From NCBI GenBank assembly GCA_030280995.1, contig JASXTE010000017.1:3864501-3928500 (forward strand): DNA of 64,000 bases. Direction: 5' to 3'. A model generated the notes under the pieces. The model worked only from the letters and a program-made list of their open reading frames with translations. It was not told the origin of the DNA and searched no databases. Of this stretch, positions 21,922 through 33,174 are shown in pieces (the first letter of the stretch is position 1; the number at the start of each line of letters is the position of its first letter). The translations under genes and the position numbers were made by a program. The stretch comes from Hemileia vastatrix (taxonomy: Eukaryota > Basidiomycota > Pucciniomycetes > Pucciniales > Zaghouaniaceae).

Positions 21922-22696
21922 TGTCAAGGGGTCCTTTGGTCTAGAAGATTTATTTGAGGGTAATATGAGGATTTTAAGGGATTTAATGGACTCTCAAAGA
22001 CAAAGTACATATTTATTAATCTAATTGATTGTTTTTACTCAAATTATAAGAGGTTTTTTAAATATTAATATATTATATAGCTTAGAATTACGTTGATGTA
22101 AATACTAATGTTATAAAGTATAGAAATAATGATTTATTTATTGTAAATGTAATAAGTAAGTAAGGAATGAATGTTATGAAAAGCAGAAAAGTGAGGGCCT
22201 TTTATAGGCAAAACATGAGGGAATAAAAGACACGGAATTTACACCATCTACTGTAAGAATGTGAGAAAGAAGATGACTAAAAGGAGTATATATATGACAT
22301 AAGTAAATAAATTAATTGGTATGTCAACAAGGGCATCAATTTTATTAGTAATAAAGTATGAGTTCCTTGGACTGTCACAATTAAATTAATTATATTAATT
22401 TCACTGAATTCCAGATCTCTCAATGAAGTAATATAATAATCTTAAGGTTTTTTTTATTAGAATTTTTTATTAATTTTCATTCCCAATCAACTATACTATT
22501 GAGCACGTTGTTAGGGAGTTAAAATGTATGGGACATTTATTTAAATTAATTATTTATACTACTTAATATACTTAACTAGTTAGTTGTAAGTAATAAATAA
22601 GTAAATAATTAATTGATAGTAAGAAAAAGGGGCATGGCTTCATCTCAGTAAAATAATTAATTATTTTACTGGGTAAGTCTAGTAGCCTGGCTGACA
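21922..22696 (-). repeat. 3' LTR of element II
   Basis: TG...CA termini on the minus strand. 21922-22445 matches 29597-30149, and 22446-22696 matches 38493-38730, so it also supplies the empty site for Harbinger element B (TATTAGAATTTT at about 22451). The minus strand reads AGAGTGAGGAAG, the polypurine tract, at 22697-22708. Confidence 0.9.
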
Positions 22697-22731
22697 CTTC
22701 CTCACTCTAAAAAAAAACGATAAAAAAAATG

Positions 22732-23145
22732 CTATGATTTTTTCTTTTTATACTTTTTTAGTAGAGTAGGAAGATTAGATATCTCCTTCCCAGGTATACA
22801 AGAATCATATTCAGATGATTTATTCTTGAATCTCAATAAGTATTCTGTACCTTTTTCAGCAGTGACTATTCTGTCATTCAGAATTTTTTCAATTTCTGCA
22901 GTTTCAGTGATTTCATTTGGGATTTTCTTTGGTCTTCCCCTCCTTTTTGGAAATAAATCACTATTGGATGTGTAAGGTTTCAGAAGATATATTGGAGAAA
23001 CAGGATGTTTTCTGTCATATGTAGAATACAAAATAACCTCAACTGCATTATCTCCAATCATTCTTCTGACAACAAATGGACCAAAAAATGGATCTTTCAA
23101 TTTGTTAATACCTTGTAAATTGAAGTGGACTGTAGAAATAAACAC
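22732..23145 (-). CDS. Element II integrase C-terminus: GPY/F and chromodomain
   Basis: Not a separate gene. This is the end of pol, beyond a TAA at 23230-23232; the stretch 23146-23229 is open in the same frame (SFEYEKKRWDKSHKEYNFKK). The residues include the GPY/F-like DPFFGPFVVRRMIGDNAVEV, HPVSPIYLLKPY, a basic GRPKK motif, and a chromodomain-like end with EIEKILND, EYLLRFKNKSSEYDSC and LPTLLKKYKKKK. In chromoviruses this module is known to bind modified histones and bias integration to heterochromatin. Its presence here is seen in sequence; the target preference is inference. Confidence 0.85.
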   Translation of the reverse strand: MFISTVHFNLQGINKLKDPFFGPFVVRRMIGDNAVEVILYSTYDRKHPVSPIYLLKPYTSNSDLFPKRRGRPKKIPNEITETAEIEKILNDRIVTAEKGTEYLLRFKNKSSEYDSCIPGKEISNLPTLLKKYKKKKS

Positions 23146-23229
23146 TTCATCACCCTTTTTAAAATTGTATTCTTTATGGGATTTGTCCCATCTCTTCTTC
23201 TCATATTCAAATGATTTTTCAATACATTG

Positions 23230-26040
23230 TTAAGCATGATTTCTGCACAGTTGTTTCATTTGAAGAAAAGACTTTACACCAGGATGTATATCCAATTTAG
23301 GTATTTTGTTATTTATAATTTGGGCAGGAGTATTTGAAACATATCCAAGCCAGAGCTCAAAAGGCTTTCTTTGAGTAACAGAATGAACAGTGCTATTATA
23401 AGCAAATTCCAACCCAGGAAGTAAAGTAACCCAATCATGAGTGAATCTGTCATTATCTTTATACTCAAGGCCAAAGGCACAATACCTTCTTATCATGTCC
23501 TCTAAATTCTGAATCATTCTTTCAGCTAAGCCATCAGTCTGTGGATGATGGGCAGTAGAAAGTTTCAGATCACAACCACAAACATCCATCAGAGACATCC
23601 AAAATTCAGAAGTAAATTTAGGGTCTCTGTCAGAGATTATGGCTTTAGGAAAATCAGCAGTATTAAACTTATGAGACCACCATAAGAAAGCTGATTCTTT
23701 AATGGAAACATCCTTGTGGGTAGGGATAAATTTACACATTTTAGTGAATCTGTCCACAATAACCCAACAAGAGTTATAACTGTCTTTTCCAGAAATAGAT
23801 AGTCCTGTTACAAAATCCATGTTTATTATCTGCCATTGTGCATCAGGAGGTTCAATATGTTGCATTAATCCTGCTCTTTTACCAGTCAATCTTTTTGATT
23901 TTAGGCAAGAATCACAAAATTCAACATATAATTTTGTGTCTTCAGACATATTAACCCACCAAGCAGTGTTCTTAATTCTGATCATTGTTTTTTCAAGATC
24001 AAAATGTCCAGCTAATATGTCATCATGACAAATTTTCAAGATTATTTCTCTCATAGAAGGAGGAATAACAATAACATTACTCAACTTCCTCCTATAATAT
24101 AGATATCCTTCATCTATAGAAAATTTACCTTTTTCCAAAGCCTTCTGGTACTTTGGTGGAAGGGTTTTAATTAATGCTTGTATTGAAGCATTCTTTGGAT
24201 CATTTAATATGGTGCATAACTTTTTCAAGTCAGTGTCCCTATCATATGCATCCAGAACAAGCTGTAATAGCTCTTCCTCCATATCAACCACATATATCTC
24301 ATGTATATGAATAATTTTATCCTCAGTATCATAAGCAGGATTAGAGTCACCATTTGGTAAAGGTAACCTTGATAACATATCCACATTTGAGTGAACATTA
24401 CCAGACCTATGAATTATTTTCATTCTTCCTCTGTATTCTTGAACAGCCAACTTCCATCTGAACATATGTCTGTTAGGTGTTTTCAAGTTTAAAAGGGATT
24501 TAACTGCATTGCAGTCAGTGAAAAGTTCAAATTTCTGGTCATCTAGGTAATAATGTAGCTTCTCTAGAGCCCACACTACAGCAAAACATTCCAATTGAGT
24601 ATAACAATATTTCAATTCACTTTTTCTCAAGGTTCTTGAAATATAACAAATTACTATTTCTGAAACTTTATCATTTATCACTTGTTTTTGATGGAGGGCA
24701 GCACCAAGACCAATGAAACTGGCATCAGTGTACAAAACAAATGGTTGATTAAAGTCAGTTAAAGCAAGAATTGGTGCTGACATCAAACAGTGTTTCATAG
24801 TGTCAAAGGCTCTTTGTCTTTCACTATTACAGACAAAAGCAACATCCTTTCTAGTTAATTGGGTAAGTGGTAAAGCTATGACTTGGTAATTTTTAATATA
24901 CTGTCTATAGTATCCACACATTCCCAAAAAATTCTGGAGCTCCTTAACTGTAGTAGGAGCCTTCACCTGTTGTATGGCTGCCACTTTGTTTTGGTCAACA
25001 CATATCTGTAAGCCCGAAACAACATGACCAAGAACTTTTAAAGAATGGAAACCAAATTTACATTTCTTCAAAGCAAGTGTCATATTTTTTTCATTTATTT
25101 TCTGGAACACTTTACGCAGGTGGTTAAGATGGTCCTCAAATGTTTTTGAGAATATAATGATATCATCAATATAAACCATCATCCATCCTTCAATTATCTC
25201 TTGATGAAATGTGTTATCCATGACTTTTTGGAAAACTGAAGGGGAATTTTTAGGGCCAAAAGGCATCCTAATATACTTATAAATACCCATATGAGAAGCA
25301 ATCATCAGAAAATTCTGAAAATTTTTCTTAACAGGTACCTGGTGATATCCCTTGTTACCATCCAAACAGCTGATATATTTAGCACCCTGTAAAGTAGCAT
25401 GTATAGAGCTAATTCTAGGTAAATGGTAGATATCATCAACAGTATAAGTATTTAGTGCTCTATAATCACCACATAACCTGGCTTTATCTTTTTCATAAGA
25501 AATTAGGACAGGTGAGATAACACAATATTTAGGTGTTTCAACTACCTTTTCAATAATATTCATTTTCAAAAGGGTAGAGATATTGTCTTCAAAATCTTTT
25601 CTTTTTGTGGTAGAAGCAGGATAAGGCTTATTTTTTAAATTAGGTGGTATATCAGTTAATGGACAAGACAATGAAAATTTCATTTCCTCTTTAACTAATC
25701 CCAGTTCATGTGACCCATGAGCAAAGGCCATAGGAACAGACTTTTTTAAGTTAATGATGGAATCTTTATCCTCACCAGAAAGTTGATCTCCAAAAGAGGC
25801 ATGGTCAATTTCAGACATAAGGGCATGCATTTCTTTTGTAGATCTTCCTTTATATTGAACTACATAATTACATGTGTTCAATTCTGGTTTTAATAATTTT
25901 TTAGAGGAATAAATCTTAAATTTTCTCTTCCCATTCATCCCCATTGTGAAACATTGGTTTGAAGGATCCAATTTTATGCCATACTTGGTTAAAATATCAT
26001 TCCCTACAATAAACCAATTTCTTAAGTTATAATTTTTCAT
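23230..26040 (-). CDS. pol: Element II Pol: RT, RNase H, integrase (936 codons)
   Basis: Longest open frame in the window. Residues 1-20 are the protease end (IVGNDILTKYGI). RT spans about 130-430 with SPVLISYEKDKARLCGDY, RMPFGPKNSPSVFQK and the catalytic YIDD at 290-293. RNase H has YTDAS at 437-441, the QLECFAVVWALEKLHYYL helix and GNVHSNVDMLSR. The integrase zinc domain has His 672 and 679 and Cys 709 and 712. The DDE core is Asp742, Asp804 (ISDRDPKFTSEFW) and Glu840 (QTDGLAERMIQ), a D-X61-D-X35-E layout. The frame ends at a TAA where element I has CAA (Gln), a single C-to-T change; the remainder lies at 22732-23229. The upstream protease is in another frame with a 4-bp overlap. All catalytic residues seen are intact. 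Confidence 0.92.
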   Translation of the reverse strand: MKNYNLRNWFIVGNDILTKYGIKLDPSNQCFTMGMNGKRKFKIYSSKKLLKPELNTCNYVVQYKGRSTKEMHALMSEIDHASFGDQLSGEDKDSIINLKKSVPMAFAHGSHELGLVKEEMKFSLSCPLTDIPPNLKNKPYPASTTKRKDFEDNISTLLKMNIIEKVVETPKYCVISPVLISYEKDKARLCGDYRALNTYTVDDIYHLPRISSIHATLQGAKYISCLDGNKGYHQVPVKKNFQNFLMIASHMGIYKYIRMPFGPKNSPSVFQKVMDNTFHQEIIEGWMMVYIDDIIIFSKTFEDHLNHLRKVFQKINEKNMTLALKKCKFGFHSLKVLGHVVSGLQICVDQNKVAAIQQVKAPTTVKELQNFLGMCGYYRQYIKNYQVIALPLTQLTRKDVAFVCNSERQRAFDTMKHCLMSAPILALTDFNQPFVLYTDASFIGLGAALHQKQVINDKVSEIVICYISRTLRKSELKYCYTQLECFAVVWALEKLHYYLDDQKFELFTDCNAVKSLLNLKTPNRHMFRWKLAVQEYRGRMKIIHRSGNVHSNVDMLSRLPLPNGDSNPAYDTEDKIIHIHEIYVVDMEEELLQLVLDAYDRDTDLKKLCTILNDPKNASIQALIKTLPPKYQKALEKGKFSIDEGYLYYRRKLSNVIVIPPSMREIILKICHDDILAGHFDLEKTMIRIKNTAWWVNMSEDTKLYVEFCDSCLKSKRLTGKRAGLMQHIEPPDAQWQIINMDFVTGLSISGKDSYNSCWVIVDRFTKMCKFIPTHKDVSIKESAFLWWSHKFNTADFPKAIISDRDPKFTSEFWMSLMDVCGCDLKLSTAHHPQTDGLAERMIQNLEDMIRRYCAFGLEYKDNDRFTHDWVTLLPGLEFAYNSTVHSVTQRKPFELWLGYVSNTPAQIINNKIPKLDIHPGVKSFLQMKQLCRNHA

Positions 26041-26440
26041 GACAAAAAATCACATATAGCTCTTACAAAACCATGGTTATATTTAAAAAACACTGTGGCT
26101 TTGTATTTACCAATGGGGGACAAAACAGATCCATACCCTCTCCAATTTTCAGAAATGATAGGCATCAGTTTTGATTTATAGTCTTGATCCACTGAAGCAA
26201 GTGCTCTTTCAGATACTACACTTCCTCCAGCTCCAGAATCCAGAACAACTTCAATGCTGGTTCCATTGATCAAGACTGGTGCTTTGAGAGGGGCAATAAC
26301 AATTGAGCTATCCTCAATGTTCTTTATGATCTCAGCATCCTCAACTGAAGATAAATCATTATTATCAATATCAATAGTATTTAAATAATGGATATCCTCT
26401 TCCAGCATCAAGATTTCTTGTTGAGATTCATATTAAATAT
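26037..26440 (-). CDS. Element II aspartic protease
   Basis: Retropepsin-like domain that would process Gag-Pol. An acidic lead (MMLEEDIHYLNTIDIDNND) is followed by PVLINGTSIEVVLDSGAGGS with the active-site DSG, then YGSVLSPIGKYKATVFFKYN and VRAICDF. Element I reads CDFVVM at the corresponding point, in frame with pol. Here GACTTTTTGTCATGA is one base short, which shifts the frame and creates an overlapping TGA and ATG at 26037-26040. Deletion is the simpler reading; programmed frameshifting or stop-start coupling cannot be excluded. Confidence 0.85.
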
Positions 26441-28751
26441 TGCTGGCACAATCACTTGATGTATCATCCAGTACTACTGTGTCATCAGCATGCTCCTCTG
26501 TTTTTTCTACAAGATTTATCTTCTTGTCACAAACATGGCCCTTCTGCCAAGGTTTGTTGCACTTGAAGCAAGTGCTTGTTGCATACTTTTTAGGTGAAAC
26601 AGGGGCAGAAGGCTTTCCAACCTTTTCCAGAGGTTTCTGTTGGTAAGTTGAAGGTTTCTGTCAAGTGGTTCTAGGAATGAATCTTCTGGAATAATACTTG
26701 TTGTTTAGAAAAATCTCATTACAAGTATTGATGAAAGAAGAAGGTTCTCTGGTGAGCTCAGTCCTAGCCACTATCAAGTCTCTCAAAGACATTGGCAATG
26801 TATAAAGGATCCTGTCCTTCCATAACTCAAACTCCATTTGTGGGTCCATAGTTCTTAAGATTTTTACAAGTTTCATTAAGAACTCAATAGTTTTATCAGT
26901 AGAAGAAATATATTTAGTTTCCTCATACTGCCTTTGTTGAGCCATCCTAAACTTGGAGCCCCCAAGTTGTGCTTTAATCAATTTCTTCCAATCTTCCCAT
27001 GAGTAATCATTCCCATCAAGGAGGACAGATTCATACCACATTAGGGCTACATTGGTAAATTAAGAAATTAATTTAGACACAACTTCCTCATCTGGGAGTT
27101 TGTAAGAGTTTTTTAAGTTATCAATTCTGCAAATAAATTGTTGCCAATCAGAAGAAGAATCACCATCAAATGTTGGATATTGGTCAAGTTTTGGCCAATT
27201 CTTTTGATTTGAAGGAGTCTCCTTAGTACTAGCTTATTTCTGAGTCAGAAGCAGCTGTAACTTCTCCAATTGGGCTGTAATCTCATTGTTCAATCCCTCT
27301 GTTGAAGATACTGGTGCATCATCAATTTTTGATGGAAACTCAGTGGTATCAACAGGTATCTCTGGAACTATTTTTACTTTAGATGAACTAGCCACAGGTA
27401 ATATTTGAGCATCCTGCACTCTATGTTCCTTTAAAGAGATGTCAGAATATTTTTGGTCATTCAACAATGAGTTCAATTTCTCTTCAATGGTTGTTAGTCA
27501 TGTTTTCATTCTTGGAACACTAGATAAACTCTCATTGATGGTTTCAAAAGATAACTGATTTTTATTTTGAAAAGATAAATAATGGTCATTCAATCTCTTC
27601 AGATTCATTTTATCTATCTCCAGCTCCTGACAACAGATAGATACAGTGTCTTTTAATTTGGACAAATCATTTTTGATATTTTGCCACAAAGCAACCTTCT
27701 TTTCATGAGTTGCTTTTTAATTAAACAAATCATCAGAGACTTTCTGAAATTCACTCCTTAATGATTGATACCCTTTCTCAGTTAATAAACCATTAAACTT
27801 CTGAGTTAATTGCATATTGTTCATAATATGATTCTGCTTTGAAATAATATCTCTCAAATAGTCATCATTAATCTTTGCTACATCTGGAGTGTTTCTCAAT
27901 AAGGAAAAAGAGTAACTTTCCAGATTCTTATAAAACTCAGGATCAAGAGTTACATCAATTACAGCCATATCAGGGTTAATCATTGAAGTAGCAATTAAAA
28001 GTTAAGGATTAGATACATGAGTGATTTTTCTACTACTCCCAGCCTCTACTGGTCTCAAGGTTTCATCTTCCCTCTCAGATTTACCTGAAGGAACAGAATA
28101 AGCTACAAGAAATGGCACTTGAGAATCAAAAGAAGGGCTTACCAAGGTTTGCTGGGCAAGACCATATTGTATTTTCTTCTTCTGCCTCCTTGATAGGGGT
28201 GAGGAGGTGTGGGGTTGACTTGGCTGGGTCTTGACGGACCTGCTTGAGGCAACTGATGCTAATTTTGTGACAGGTAGTCCCACTGAGTGTTTAACCAATC
28301 CCACTACCACTTGGACACTTCCACTTTCTCTGGCTGTTTAGGAGCCAATTTTTGATGATCACTGGGGGGAAGAGGTTTCCTCTTCTCTTGAAGAAAGGCA
28401 TCTATCTTTCTTACCTTTTCTTCCAGAGCATCTACTCTTTCCCTCACTCTCAAGTTTTCCATCCTTAGTTCCTTTATGTGAGTTGACAGATTCTTTACCT
28501 GTTGAGGCAATGGCATCTTTTTTATTTTGAATCCTTTTGGAAGTTCTTCTGGGGGTTTTATTACAGGTTTCTCATCCTGAGTTGTGTCTACCAGGATTTC
28601 CACTTCTTCCACCTCCACATCCTTTTTGAGGCAAGAATTGATTAATTTGAGATATTTTTCTTGTCAAAGGAGAACTCTCAGAATTAGCCTCATCATAATC
28701 AATTAAGTCCAGTTCCTCTTCACGTGCAGCAGAAACACTTTGGTCAGCCAT
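26441..28751 (-). pseudogene. Element II Gag
   Basis: Starts at the ATG of MADQSVSAAREEELDLIDYD (28751). After a frameshift come a Pro-rich, then coiled-coil segment (IKELRMENLRVRERVDALEE, 28304-28618), a basic Ser-rich segment (28002-28310), helical segments (DPEFYKNLESYSFSLLRNTP, 27717-27983; 27498-27689), a linker (27234-27476) and a capsid-like region (LPDEEVVSKLIS, then SWEDWKKLIKAQLGGSKFRM and LPMSLRDLIVARTEL, 26661-27041). The zinc knuckle CFKCNKPWQKGHVC lies at about 26530-26575. About six stops divide the frame. Order matches element I gag, and the middle is better preserved here. Confidence 0.75.
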
Positions 28752-28763
28752 TTTTAAATTCAA

Positions 28764-29596
28764 CTGAAATGAAGAAAGGAGACAATAAGATGAATTAGTC
28801 TTTTATTTTTACTTTTTATTTGAAAGAAATAAAAAAAAAATTATAAAAAAAAATCTTTTTAGGATAAAAATCAACTAAATAATAATTAATTTATTAATTC
28901 AAAATAATTTAAAACCAGAATTATAAAATAATCAACTGAAGAAATAAATAAAAAATTTTTTATTAATAATTTTATGATAATTATTATCAGGATTTAAATC
29001 AACTGATTAATTAACTACCAGGACTTAATGTCAACTGAAGTAATTAAATATTAATTTTATAATTAATAAAAATTTTATTGTCAGGACAATTTGTCAACTG
29101 GAACAAATAAATTTTAATTTATCATGACAAAAAGTTAACTGAAAATTATAATAATTAATATTAAAATAAAATTTTTTATTACTTCTAGGACTAAGAACAC
29201 AATTGCTCTATCATTGTCAACTAGGAAAAATAAAAAAAAATATAAATAAAAAATAATTCCAAATTACCAGACACCTCCCCCTGTAAAATGAGCAAATTAA
29301 TTCTACTTACAGAGTGCTGAGTAAAAGGAAATACATAGCAGATGAAGAGTGCAGATTTACCCACAAATAGTAATTTCAATAATTACCACAAAATATACAA
29401 TGTTTAGTCAATATATGAACCTAGATTTTGGAGCGCGGTTTGATTTGCGTTTGCAGCAAAAAATTTGAAACGTGATGTATGATGTTCATCCTTTCGTTTC
29501 TCTCTTGTTCTTACAGGTACTTGAATGGCAATGGTCCCTTCAATTTTCCAGCCTCAAATAACGATGTGCTGTTGATAATTTGGAAAGGCCTCCAAT
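28764..29596 (-). other. Element II leader with degenerate repeats and primer site
   Basis: AT-rich noncoding leader. TCAACTG-type words (TCAACTGAAG, TCAACTGATT, TCAACTGGAA) recur about every 50-75 bp between about 28760 and 29225, often next to CAGGACT. The minus strand reads ATTGGAGGCCTTTCC directly after the 5' LTR (29582-29596), as after the related LTR at 48400-48414. Confidence 0.6.
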
Positions 29597-30149
29597 TGTC
29601 AAGGGGTCCTTTGGTCTAGAAGATTTATTCAAGGGTAATATGAGGATTTTAAGGGATTTTATGGACTCTCAAAGACAAAGTATATATTTCTTAATCTAAT
29701 TGATTGTTTTTACTCAAATTATAAGAGGTTTTTTAAATATTAATATATTTTATAGCTTAGAATTATGTTGATGTAAATACTAATGTTATTAAGTATAGAA
29801 ATAATGATTTATTTATTGTAAATGTAATAAGTAAGTAAGGAATGAATGTTATGAAAAGCACAAAAGTGAGGGCATTTTATAGGCAAAAAATGAGGGAATA
29901 AAAGACACGGGATTTACACCATCTACTGTAAGAGTGTGAGAAAGAAGATGACTAAAAGGAGTATATATATGGCATAAGAAAATAAATTAATTGGTACGTC
30001 AACAAGGGCATCAATTTTATTAGTAATAAAGTATGAGTTCCTTTGACTGTCACAATTAATTACATCACAATTATATTAATTATATTAATTTCACGGAATT
30101 CCAGATCTCTCAATGAATTTATATAATAATCTTAAGGTTTTTTTTATTA
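29597..30149 (-). repeat. Inner part of the element II 5' LTR
   Basis: Matches 21922-22455 almost base for base and breaks at TATTA (30145-30149), where Harbinger element B begins. The outer part resumes at 38493-38730. The two LTRs differ at few positions, suggesting recent insertion relative to neighbours. Confidence 0.9.
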
Positions 30150-30516
30150 GGGGGTAACAATGTTGACCGATCCGCAATTAAATTAATTACGGAAAATAAT
30201 CTGCATACCCCAACTATCTTCCGCAATTATTTTTGCTAATAATTGGGTTATTAGACACTTCACGTGTCAATGTTCACCTCTTATCCAACATTTTTTTACT
30301 CAATTTTTCATAACCACGTCTTGGACAACTTTCTGTCATAACCACATCTTGACCTACTTTCTGCCATAACCACATCTTAGACTACTCTCTGGATATGGCT
30401 TCTACCTTTCTGCACACTCAAATCCTCGTCCCATCCTGTCGATTCTATCCACTCAGAACCCCTCACCATCTCATCTGCTTATTTCTGCTCCTTTTCATCT
30501 TCATTTATATTTTAAC

Positions 30517-33020
30517 ATGCCTCGTCATTCTAGATCTTCTCAAAGGCAGCCATCACCAAGTTGTTCTTCAAATCCCACTACTCCCTCTTTCCCCCGCTCA
30601 GCCAAGAAATCTAAGACCGTTCTATTAAAAAAATATGATCATCTCATTCTTATCAACTGGCTGAAAACCAAATCTAACTATGATTCTTCTTTTGGTACTG
30701 AGTATTCAACTAAAGTAGGATGGCCCCCAGCATCAAAAGTTAATGGCTATCTTTTAATAGCAAATGAATTACGGAATAAGACCAAGGGAAGGATTGATCT
30801 TTTGCCTAAACAGATGTCTGAGTGCTTCAAGCATTACCAAGCCAAATACAAGAAGGCAAAGGCTCTTTCATTTCCACTGGTTTTGGGATTACTGTCATTG
30901 ATATAACTAAGGGTATCAAATCCATAGACAATAAACTTGATTCTTTATGTCCTTACTTTAAAGAGATGGATGCAATTTTTGGAGAGCAAGCCGATTTTAA
31001 TCCTGTAAACATGTTAGATAAAGAAGATCCTATCTCCGAAAATGATGTTGAAGCAAATCTTTCCCATCCTCTTCCTCCACTCAAGGCTCATCTCATTTTA
31101 ATGAGACATATCTAGATAGCTTTTCTGTAGATCCTATAGGTGATTGAATCCAAACAAATATAACTCAGGTCTGTTTCTTTTTTCTTTTATCTTATCATTT
31201 CTATTTTTTATTTACTTATATTTTTCTTATTTCTTAAAAGGCTGATGAAAAAACCCAGGATCCTCAATCAACTGAGTCTGAAGGTAGTGACAATGATGAT
31301 GAGGAAAATATGACCTTGAACAAGAAGCATAGGGCTTCAAGTAAACTAAATTTCCACTCACAAAGAAGAAGAAAAAGTGATACTTCATCACAAACCCCTT
31401 TTTTGTTTATGGAACAATTTTTAGAGAAACGTGAAGCTGGTAAGTGATACCATACCTCTTATTACTTTACTCTACTTTTCTTCCACTTTATTAATTTTTA
31501 TTATCACTCTAGAACAAGTAGAAATTGCTAAAGAGACTCTAAGCTTTGAAAAGAAGAAATATGAGCTCTCTTTAAGGAGGGATGATAGGCTGCAAGATTT
31601 GGAAGAGAGGAAGTATGAGCTCTCTTTACAGAAGGATGATTGGGCCCAAGATTTGGAGGAGAGGAAGTACCAGTTCTCTTTATGGAAGATGATCAGGCCC
31701 AAGATTTGGAGTAGAAGAAGTTTGAGTTAACTCTAAGTATTGAAAAATCAAAAAAAGAGGAGAATACACTCGAATATCAAAACCTATTAGAGCAGATGAA
31801 ATATAATTTTGATCATGAAGAAAATTCCAAAAAGAAAGATTTCTTGATAGAATGTGTTAAAGCTAATAAGTCTGTTGAGGAAATTGAACGTTGTGGTCTT
31901 CCAACACTGGCAGGGGCCTTTGTTGTGTGATTTGGCATTGTTTGTGCATGTCTTAATTGACATCTGTTGAGGAATTGGGTATTTTTCTGCTTTTATTCCG
32001 TGGATATTGGGTCTGTGGGTATGTGGGTACTACCATTGGATAGCCCCGGGTTTTCTCTATATTTCATGTCTTGAAGACATTTTTCATATTCTAAGTTTTA
32101 AGGGGTCATTTCCTCATTTTTCATTTAAAAAGATAGCTGTTTAATTTTGTTTTTCATGTTTTACGGGCTAACCTTAAGTCTTAGGGTTAAGTACTTAGTA
32201 CCATTGGATAGGGCTAATTTTTCTCTATATTTCATGTCTCAATGTTGTTATAGTGAAATTCTGTGTTTTAAAGGTTTTAGTAGTTGTAGTTATTTTTTCC
32301 AAGTAGGTTTGGTGTTTTTATTGGTTTTCTGGCTTCAGGGAGGCTGGGCCGCTTCAGGAGGCGCCTCCTACGTTGGGCGGCCCGCCCGCCTCTGTTTTAG
32401 AAGGTTGGGGAGTGCTTCTGGAGGGTTTTTATTCAATTTGGTGGGTACAGGCGCCAAATTGGTGGGTGTGCATGGGCTCTTAGATAGTGGTCTGTGTGTA
32501 CATAGTGAATAAGACAGTTTGGGGCAACCTTACTTATCATACAACCATTCGGGGGTGATATCATTTTTCCTCACTCAGTTTTCACTGTTTTCTGGCCACA
32601 ATGGGCTGTGTTTGTTGCAAGGTTAGTTCTTCATTTAACTCAACTTTGGCAACTGTTTTCTCTGTTATAGTCTTGCAAGCTATAGAAAGTATTATTGCTG
32701 TCTCTGGTGTGGATTTGCAGCCTACATCAAGTATCTTTGCTTTCTCTGGTGTGGACATTGGTCTACAATTCAGTTCTTTGGTTTGGTAGTCTGTCTGGGG
32801 ACTACTTTCTTGGCTCATCAAGCAGTCAAGTGTATTGGAAAAGGGGCTTTTGGTAAACAGGAACCAATTTACTGTAGCAGGTAAATCTCACTTTTTTTTC
32901 TAAAGGGACAGGGGATTTTCTCTCTGGTTTTTCTCCAACTCCCTTGGTCAAGGCCTATAGCTAGTACTATAGGATTGTCTACAATGTTTAAAGAAATTTT
33001 TGGATGACTACTTTGTTTTA
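30517..33020 (+). pseudogene. ORF2 (basic DNA-binding-like protein with coiled coil), element B
   Basis: Companion protein of the Harbinger-type element; in PIF/Harbinger elements a Myb/SANT-like protein assists the transposase. From ATG 30517: basic Ser-rich N-terminus (MPRHSRSSQRQPSPSC), then the globular core HLILINWLKTKSNYDSSFG, ASKVNGYLLIANELRNKTKG and MSECFKHYQAKYKKAKA. A frameshift near 30880 leads to TGFGI and LCPYFKEMDAIFGEQADFNP. Likely introns lie at about 31170-31240 (GTCTGT...AAAAG) and 31440-31512 (GTAAGT...CTCTAG). The C-terminal coiled coil has 18-residue repeats (KKYELSLRRDDRLQDLEE). Solo LTR B (31892-32983) splits the end; excising it with one ACGT copy reads EEIERLKKFLDDYF. 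Core resembles 42810-43364 in element A. Confidence 0.75.
31892..32983 (+). mobile_element. Solo LTR, family ABC, copy B
   Basis: Starts TGTGGTCTTCCAACACTGG and ends GATTGTCTACA. Flanks ACGT (31888-31891) and ATGT (32984-32987) form a 4-bp duplication with one C-to-T change. Removing the LTR plus one flank keeps the ORF2 frame open. Contains a GC-rich block (about 32338-32400) and the antisense 79-codon ORF (32582-32821). Confidence 0.85.
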
Positions 33021-33174
33021 TTTCTCTCCCACTCCAACTGTCCATATTTATTTGTACATAAAATTTCCAATAATTTCCTTTATTTCATTACTCTATCTAT
33101 CATAACTTGAATTTTTGTATTTTAATGTTAAATATTCTTTTTTTAAATAAAATTTTCATGTCTCCTTTGAAAAT

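Noticed and set aside
22732..23145. A separate chromodomain gene downstream of Ty3 II pol
   Set aside because: The intervening 23146-23229 stays in frame and matches element I pol, so it is the same polyprotein cut by one stop.
23819..24028. Plus-strand Cys-rich small ORF
   Set aside because: Antisense to the integrase zinc domain of Ty3 II; the cysteines are a by-product.
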